Shown here in pieces: positions 57,926 to 64,000 of a DNA stretch of 64,000 bases. Every line of letters starts with the position of its first letter. Position 1 is the stretch's first letter. The translations under genes were made by a program, and so were the position numbers. The notes beneath the pieces were generated by a model. The model searched no databases. It had not been told where the DNA came from and worked only from the letters and a program-made list of their open reading frames with translations. This stretch comes from Aureobasidium sp. EXF-3400 (Eukaryota; Ascomycota; Dothideomycetes; Dothideales; Saccotheciaceae): contig SWBL01000088.1 of NCBI GenBank assembly GCA_024195585.1, positions 1 through 64,000 on the forward strand, in the 5' to 3' direction.

Positions 57926-58525
57926 TCATAAGCTCAGCCTGTCAGCACTGAGGCGATCGGCACTCGTGTCACGGCGCACCATGCTGAGCTTGTAGAATCT
58001 TTCTTCGCCTGCAGCGGTCCTGCCGCCGATGTACCACTTCTCGGCTCCAAGGACGTCTCTGTAACCCATACCGCCTTCGGAGCTACTGTCGGACCCCCTG
58101 CGATTGCGTCGAGCCTCTGAAGCTGTTGGATAGCTGGGCTGTGGACGGTTCGGAGGGCCGTATACAGGCATGCCCGCTGAGTTTAGACCCAACCCGGGGG
58201 AAGGAGGAGATCTTGGACCGTGGGTGAGCGGTGAGACATTGTGCTGTAGAGGAGATAATGCTGGGTGCAGAGGTGTAGGTTGCAAAGGAGCGGTGGTGGT
58301 TTGGTTGGAAGAAGTTGATTTCGAATTGATTGCACGAGGAGCGGAAGCGGAGGTCGGAGAAGATTGAGAGGGGTTTGTTGTTGAAGTCGAAGACCAGACG
58401 GTCTGGGTATGTGAAGAAGCGGCTGAGGAGGTAGTCGAGATGGGTGGATTTGACTTTGGCAAGGCGGCAGAGTGGGCACGGAAAGTGGCCCAGAAGTTTG
58501 AGAAGAATGGGCGGTTGCTGCTCAT
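57926..58525 (-). CDS. Fungal hypothetical protein (199 aa)
   Basis: Intronless. The first 25 residues (MSSNRPFFSNFWATFRAHSA) resemble a short amphipathic/mitochondrial-type leader; residues 26-120 are Ser/Thr/Pro-rich and disordered. The C-terminal third is more ordered: EARRNRRGSDSSSEG, then YRDVLGAEKWYIGGRTAAGE, ERFYKLSMVRRDTSADRLSA. The GAEKWYIGGR...FYKLSMVRR block looks like the conserved core, but I cannot name the family. No membrane helix. Little can be inferred about role; convergent with RVB2. Confidence 0.65.
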   Translation of the reverse strand: MSSNRPFFSNFWATFRAHSAALPKSNPPISTTSSAASSHTQTVWSSTSTTNPSQSSPTSASAPRAINSKSTSSNQTTTAPLQPTPLHPALSPLQHNVSPLTHGPRSPPSPGLGLNSAGMPVYGPPNRPQPSYPTASEARRNRRGSDSSSEGGMGYRDVLGAEKWYIGGRTAAGEERFYKLSMVRRDTSADRLSADRLSL

Positions 58526-59640
58526 GGCTGCTATGATCGGACCCTCAGGTCATTTCTGCTCGCGGGTGCGGATCCAAAAGGTGGGCGGGCGGCGGCGATG
58601 TAGACAGGCACAAATGCGCGCCCGTTGTGTCCTGCGTCGGTAACAAACGTCTCTTCTGCAGCAAGATGTAGAAGAAACCAAGTGTGCTGTTCCTCAAGGC
58701 GCAAGGTCGATCATGTATATGAGCAAAGGATTATCACAAAGTGCGGGCAGAAACGGATTCAAAGTGCATCGAGGATCGAGATGGTCTTGTTGCGGGATGA
58801 GGGGTTCGTTCTCCCCGGATTTTCTCGGGTTCCGTTTTCGTTCACTATGACACCTCGCCGGCTATGAACCACCTCTCGCAGAATTGCTGTATAACAATTG
58901 GTCTGATGCCAATGCCTTACGACCGGCTTGTCGTGAGGGGTGCGTGATGGCAGTTCGATGGGAAGATATGCAGAAGGGCCTTCCACGGTCCACCGTTCGT
59001 CTTTCCAACCGCATCATGTTTTCTTTTTCAAAGCCACTTGCTTCCTTGACCGAGCCGGCCCGTCAAAGGAACCGACTTTCATCGTTTTCAATCTTGCTGT
59101 TCCTTGACACGCCCATCGCAAATGTCAAAACACTGCAGCCAAAGGGGATGCAAAAGGAGAAGCAACTCCTTGAAGCTCCACACCACCTGGCCAAGCTTTA
59201 TTCGTGGCTGGTTAGTGCTTCACGATTTGCGCAGATCGACATATCGATTGCTGCTTGTGGTAGACCTTTAACTGTGTTTCAACGCGTCCTTTGCTTTCAC
59301 CAGCGCCAACCCTTGAAACCATGTCGTAAAATACCCGTCTGAGTGACTGCAAGGCCATTCGCCTGGATAGGAGTCATGCGCGCCCGCTGTGGTCCACCGT
59401 CATGCTCGTCGTCACCGGGCGCCTGAACCCTGTTTTGATACTGCTTGTCTCCTTGGTTCGCGTCAGTCTCACATTCCTTGGTGGCGTGGCGCGTAGTTCT
59501 TTCCTTGAGTATATATATTTTCTTTGAATCGCCTTTTGCGCCTGTTTCCCAACTTTTTCGATCGCTGCGCAAACAAACCTTCACCTCAGTATATTCATCC
59601 TGTCCATTGCGCCTTCAAACCTCCATCCACATACATCAAT
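58526..59640. other. Divergent promoter region
   Basis: 1.1 kb between the 199-aa gene (-) and the MARVEL-type gene (+). Open frames on both strands lack coding features. The 120 bases before 59641 are pyrimidine-rich leader. Confidence 0.5.
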
Positions 59641-60198
59641 ATGAACTTCATTCTTCCTATTCGCATCGTGCAGGTCATCCTCGCGCTTCTGGTCCTTGGA
59701 ACAAGTGCCTATGGTGAGTGCGCTTCTCGTCCCGTTGGTCGTCGCGTCGCATCGCCTTGCTGACAACTGCTTGCCTTCAGTCTCCAGCGTCTACTCGCAC
59801 TCTGAGACCAACTTCCTGGTGTTTACTTCGATCTGGACGCTTCTCGCCTTGATCTATCTCAGTCTCACATCGTGGAAGCTCGAGCGCTTTGCACACCCAT
59901 GGATCGTTTGTGGTGTGGAGAGCTTGACAATGCTTTTCTGGTTCGCTGGCTTCATCGCTGATGCAGTCTTCATCGCCCACCTCAACACCTGTGCTGGACG
60001 AGCTTGCAGTGCTGCTAAGGCCGCAACTGTATTTGCTGCATTCGAGTGTAAGTTTGGCCTCCCTTTGAAAACCCTCCAAGTTCGTCCTGTTGACAAAATC
60101 ATGCAGGGGTCTTGTTTGCCGTTACAACAGCCTTGGCTGCTATGGCTGTACTCGGAAGAGGTCGTGCCACCAAGGGGCCCAACACCATGGGTGCTTGA
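59641..60198 (+). CDS. MARVEL-domain four-helix membrane protein
   Basis: Exons 59641-59713, 59781-60047, 60107-60198 (introns 67 and 59 nt) give 143 aa. Four membrane helices: ILPIRIVQVILALLVLGTSA; FTSIWTLLALIYLSL; IVCGVESLTMLFWFAGFIAD; and VLFAVTTALAAMAVLG in exon 3. Between helices 3 and 4 is HLNTCAGRACSAAKAATVFA with a Cys pair, the usual fungal MARVEL extracellular loop. The C-terminus is short and polar (RGRATKGPNTMGA). MARVEL proteins are vesicle/plasma-membrane domain organisers, but this one has no assigned function. Each join falls within a helix and restores it. Confidence 0.88.
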
Positions 60199-60584
60199 AC
60201 GCTTCGCGACTAACGGTCTCGTACGATGACGACGTGTGTCACGGTTGATTTGGGTTGATTCAAGGCGGCGTTATTCTACGGCTGGGAAAAAGACGAGATA
60301 CCCTGGGAGCTCTGGCAAGACTTCAGAAGTAATTATGGTCAGTTCGGAGTAACATGGCCCAGAGCGGCAAGGGATGGTTTCTTTCACATGCAAAGGCGTT
60401 TCCGATCCAAGCCACACCCTTGTGGCGGTGCTATTTCAGGGTCACTCATGACGCGATTAATCAGCATCGAAGGCGCGCGAAACACCCGAAGGCGAGGTCC
60501 TTTGTCGCATAGCAGTTGATACCAAACTACAAGTCAATATTCCTCATTCACTCCGTCTCTCTTTCCTTGCTTCTCTCATACATC
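60199..60584. other. Tandem intergenic region
   Basis: 386 bp: 3' end of the MARVEL gene and promoter of the WLM gene. Nothing else seen. Confidence 0.5.
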
Positions 60585-61652
60585 ATGGCTGTAGAAGACG
60601 AACGTGGGTCTTCGCCTGAAGTACCTCTTGAAGACGAACAAGACAGTCTCGCTTTAACCGTGCAATACCATGGCCAACCCATAACCCTTACTCTCTCGAC
60701 CGAAGCCACCATCACCGATCTCTCCACCCTCGTCGCCGAAGACCTCCAAATCCCACCCTCAAATCAAAAGTTTCTCGTCTCGCCGAAACCAGGTCTCCTC
60801 CGCCCACCCTTCAAAGACCCAACTCTACGCCTCGACTCCCTACCACCAAAAGCAAAGATCACACTCTTAGGCAGCACAAGCCAAGAGGTCGCCGATGTCG
60901 AGACCGCAATCGCCTCTCTGAAGCAAAAACAGCAAGCCCGCCGAGCAGCCCTGAATGCCGGTCGCAAAGTCCAAGCAAACCGCTCTCGCGACTGGAAGAC
61001 CGTGACAGAAGAAGCAACATACACATTCGCCACATTACGCCCGCTACCACATCTGCACCAACCAGAAAAGTCTTTGCGATTCTTGGAACGTCTACGCGAT
61101 GATCCAGGCATCAAGGCTGCGATGCGCAAACACAAGTTCAGCGTTGGTTTGCTGACCGAGATGGATCCTGCCGAGCACACGACGCACAAATCACGGACGC
61201 TGGGTTTGAACAGAAACAGAGGAGAGGTCATTGAGTTGCGGCTGAGGACAGACGCATATGATGGATACAGAGACTACAAGGTCATCAGGAACACCTTGTG
61301 CCACGAACTCGCGCACAATGTCATCGGTCCGCATAACGCAGAGTTCCACGCTCTCTGGAACCAGATCGAGAAAGAGGTGAACAAGAATGATTGGTCAAGA
61401 GGTGGTCATTCGCTTGGACAGGAAGAGTTCTACAACCCTGGCGATGACTACATCGACGACGATGATCACTGTGATGTTGGTGGTTGGGAAGGCGGCTCCT
61501 ACATCCTGGGTGGAAGTACCTCGTCTGACCAGACCTCTGTTGAACCTCTGACTCGGCGAGAAGCTATGGCTAGAGCAGCCGAGGAGAGAGCAAAGAAACA
61601 GAACAGTGTGCAGAAGGCTGCTGAGCACGATTCCGACTCACCGTCAAACTGA
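60585..61652 (+). CDS. Ubiquitin-like/WLM-domain metalloprotease (Wss1-type)
   Basis: 355 aa, intronless. Met 60585 begins the polar N-terminus MAVEDERGSSPEVPLEDEQD. A ubiquitin-like domain spans about 24-105 (LTVQYHGQPITLTLSTEATI, PKPGLLRPPFKDPTLRLDSL). The WLM catalytic domain has FSVGLLTEMDP, LGLNRNRGEVIELRLRTD and the zinc site LCHELAHNVIGPHNAEFHAL (HExxH plus a downstream His), as in Wss1/SPRTN-like DNA-protein crosslink proteases. The UBL-WLM arrangement is the variant found in plants and fungi beside classical Wss1. The C-terminus is acidic then Ala/Lys-rich without an obvious SUMO-interacting cluster. A role in DNA repair or proteolysis is inferred. Confidence 0.9.
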   Translation: MAVEDERGSSPEVPLEDEQDSLALTVQYHGQPITLTLSTEATITDLSTLVAEDLQIPPSNQKFLVSPKPGLLRPPFKDPTLRLDSLPPKAKITLLGSTSQEVADVETAIASLKQKQQARRAALNAGRKVQANRSRDWKTVTEEATYTFATLRPLPHLHQPEKSLRFLERLRDDPGIKAAMRKHKFSVGLLTEMDPAEHTTHKSRTLGLNRNRGEVIELRLRTDAYDGYRDYKVIRNTLCHELAHNVIGPHNAEFHALWNQIEKEVNKNDWSRGGHSLGQEEFYNPGDDYIDDDDHCDVGGWEGGSYILGGSTSSDQTSVEPLTRREAMARAAEERAKKQNSVQKAAEHDSDSPSN

Positions 61653-62678
61653 TCTAAACATACGTATTTTCCTTTTGGTTTTCACAACAGCGTAGCATAG
61701 CATGGTTGTAGCATGACGACGATGAATAAGCATGATTAATGGCATTAAATGAAGAAGTTTTCGACTATTTACTGCTGTCAAAACTTACCGTAGAGCTTGC
61801 ATAATCCCTTGCTTGCTGGGTCCCCATGTGCTTGCCCACTCCGAAATTGCAAGGAATGTTGCTAGCCAACCTCAAAATGTTGACAACAGACTTGTGCTTT
61901 GTATTGAGCATCATCTGTTGTCAAGCGACTGAGATGGCGCAGACGTGCAGAGCTCACCCGAGAGACAGTGGAGATCGACTAGACAATAGCACCAGCAGCA
62001 TCCTGTGTTACTTCAAGTACACTCCTGCTTAGCAGTCAGCTCCATCTTCAACTAAGACCCACCTCATCCCGAGAGTCGTGGTAGCGAGTCTGGCCAGTTG
62101 CCGCGTCTTCCTTGTTGAGAAGGTCAGACGAACAAGAAGGCGTTCAGCATGGTGTTCACAGGTGTATCGAATTGGCGATTTAAGACTCAAAGTCCAAGGT
62201 CGAGCGACGTGGCGATGGAGAGCGCCGCGAGCTGACAAAAGTTATGAAGTGTCGCACGTTATTATGTTGAATTGCTCATTTAGTTGAAGCAATTTGATGG
62301 AACCGCACCACGGGATGTGTGTAACTGTATTGGAAAAAAGGCGGACTGCCGAACTAGGAAATCCACTGGAAAAGACGCTCGAGAATCGTAAAGCTGTATA
62401 ACGCGCGAGTGTCTCTGGGTTGTGTCGCCAATATAGTTGCAGAAGCATGTCTCAAGATTTCTGATTCTTTTTTTGCCGTACGACGAGCTGAAGCCGAAAA
62501 GACCCGGAATAATCATCTGCTGATGCGCCCCGAACGAACCGTGAAAAGCGTGGAAGAGCGGCAAGAAGATGACGAGAAAGGTGAAGAGGTACATGATGAT
62601 GGTTGGGTATAATAACCGATGGGCCGTCATGTCAAAGTGTGCTTTTTGTATTCCCCCTGGTCATTAGTAGTAGCGCTC
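61653..62678. other. Convergent intergenic region
   Basis: 1.0 kb between the WLM gene (+) and the RRM gene (-). Only short random-looking frames; part will be 3' UTR. Confidence 0.5.
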
Positions 62679-63771
62679 TTAACGGCGTTCGTATCTGTCA
62701 GCACCGCGCTCCTCGCCATAGGCACGACGGCCGCCAGAAGCAGCAGCGTCGGCAGCGGGAGCTGCAGGGTCAGCATAGCTAGAAGGGGCATCAGTGCGGG
62801 CGCTACCACGGTCGTAGCCATATCCGCCGCGTCTGTCGTCATCACCTCCAGAAGCACCGCCGCGTCCAGCGTAGCGGTCTTCACGGCCGCCGCCGCTGCT
62901 GCCTCCGTAGCCGCGAGAGCCACCGCCGTAGTCATCACGATCGCGACGGCTGTACGAGCCACGGTCCTCGTAGCGATCGTAGTCGCGACCACCACCGTAG
63001 CGGTCATCGCCGTAGCGATCGCCGCCGCCGTAGCGTCCACCACCAGATCTACCGCCGTACTCTTCACGTCTGCCGAAGCCGCGGCGGTCGTTGTAGCGGT
63101 CACCACCACCACCGAAGCGACCAGGGGGACGACGATCATCGGCTGAATCCAGAATCAGTTAAATGTGTTTGTATGTAGGGCGTGGTTGCTTACTTCTCTT
63201 GGGAGGGCCAAAGTACTTGCCGGGAGTAGGGGTTCTGGGTCTGGAGCGACGGGCCTTCTCAATGCTCAGGGTGCGGCCCTCGTAGACCTCGCCCTGGAGA
63301 CCAGACTTGGCAGCATCGGCCTGCTCGCCAGTGACCATGTTGACGAAACCGAAGCCACGCGACTCGCGGGTGTGAGGGTCGCGCATGATGCTGCAGGTCT
63401 CGACATCGCCGTACTTCTCGAACAGGCGGCGGACCTCCTCCTCGGTCAGACGGGGGTGGATGCCGGTAACGAAAAGGTTGGAGCCAGGGTTGGCGGCTTC
63501 TTCTTCGTCCTCACGGATCTGTTGGGCGGTGCTGAATTGGTTGTCAACGACATGTTGTAGATTGATGGTTGGAATGTTTGGTGACGTACCGATCATCACG
63601 GACAGCGGCAGGCGAAGCGCTACGAAGTCTGCTGTCGCCGTCGCGGTCGGGGCGAGGGGAGCGCGAGCGCTCACGAGGGTACTGAGGCTCGTCTGGATCG
63701 AGTTAGTTGTGCAATGGATGAGTTGCGAGTCAGATGTAGATACCGTCGTAGTCGCGGTTCTCGTATTCCAT
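62679..63771 (-). CDS. RS/RRM/RGG RNA-binding protein (Tra2-like SR protein)
   Basis: Nuclear RNA-binding protein of the transformer-2/SR type. Exons 63744-63771, 63590-63692, 63194-63531, 62679-63142 (introns 51, 58 and 51 nt) give 310 aa. The N-terminus MEYENRDYDDEPQYPRERSR leads into RS-like RSRSPRPDRDGDSR. One RRM spans about 58-138, with RNP2 LFVTGI and RNP1 RGFGFVNM, and EGRTLSIEKARRSRPRTPTP as the typical Tra2 linker. The C-terminal half is Arg/Gly/Tyr repeats (RYGGGDRYGDDRYGGGRDYD) ending in ADRYERR. Every joint keeps the frame. Likely roles are splicing or mRNA packaging; RGG repeats suggest arginine methylation and phase separation (inference). Confidence 0.93.
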
Positions 63772-64000
63772 TTTGACGGTGATTAGATGAAGATTGGAGA
63801 AAGAGAAATGGAATAGACAAGTTCAATGGAAAGAAACAAGGAAGGGATGGATGCGATGAAAGTCGCAAAGCGTGTGAGGAAAGGGATGGAGGATGGTCGC
63901 GCCTGCCTCAGCTTCACTCTGCTGTTTGCGCCTTCCGTCGTCTGGGCGCGTATGCAAGCTTGGACCACCCGTGCCAAGCAAGCCTTGGGGTCGACACGTG
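63772..64000. other. 5' flank of the RRM gene
   Basis: 229 bp to the window end, promoter/leader of the RRM gene; nothing else seen. Confidence 0.5.

Noticed and set aside
62619..63146. Val/Ala/Thr-rich frames on both strands opposite the RGG exon
   Set aside because: Produced by the repetitive codons of the RRM/RGG gene; no independent features.

Overview
The window is nuclear DNA of a filamentous ascomycete (Pezizomycotina; Dothideomycetes is my guess, held weakly). The evidence is short GT-AG introns, mostly 44-75 nt with CTAAC/CTGAC-type branch sites, in most genes; fungus-specific families (an RfeG-type regulator, a BIM1-like copper protein, a Mil1/DUF726 protein); standard CTG=Leu usage; and compact genes on both strands. 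I support 33 protein-coding genes. I found no tRNA, rRNA, CRISPR array or intact transposon. Gene models were spliced by eye; most multi-exon models close in frame on a recognisable family C-terminus.

Layout. 1-7 kb: 3' half of GAPDH, a mitochondrial PPR-like protein, COX7, a calycin-like protein and a secreted GPI-anchored PLC-like protein. 7-18 kb: a TALE homeobox gene alone between two spaces of about 5 kb with no credible gene. 18-28 kb: a secretory-pathway histidine-rich membrane protein, a GST-like protein with an extra C-terminal domain, RfeG, a hypothetical protein and a BIM1-like copper protein. 28-45 kb is dense housekeeping: UTP23 and NOP14 (small-subunit ribosome biogenesis), a Mil1-like AP-1 partner, a membrane protein of unknown role, the PP2A methylesterase PPE1, ribosomal protein uL15, EMC6, PCNA, pyridoxal kinase and dUTPase. 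45-64 kb: a small acidic protein, a HAD hydrolase divergent from IPK1, a hypothetical protein, histone H4, mitochondrial bS16m, a coiled-coil protein, RVB2, another hypothetical protein, a MARVEL-type membrane protein, a WLM metalloprotease and an RS/RRM/RGG RNA-binding protein.

There is no operon-like or biosynthetic cluster. The only functional groupings are loose: ribosome biogenesis (UTP23, NOP14, uL15) and S-phase genes (PCNA, dUTPase, H4), the first two of which carry ACGCG elements upstream. The most interesting points are a PCNA start codon created only by splicing, an 11-nt microexon in pyridoxal kinase, a WQEMP motif in the Mil1-like protein, an in-frame stop-free intron in the homeobox gene, and the isolated position of that gene. 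I did not find a convincing new multi-gene system.
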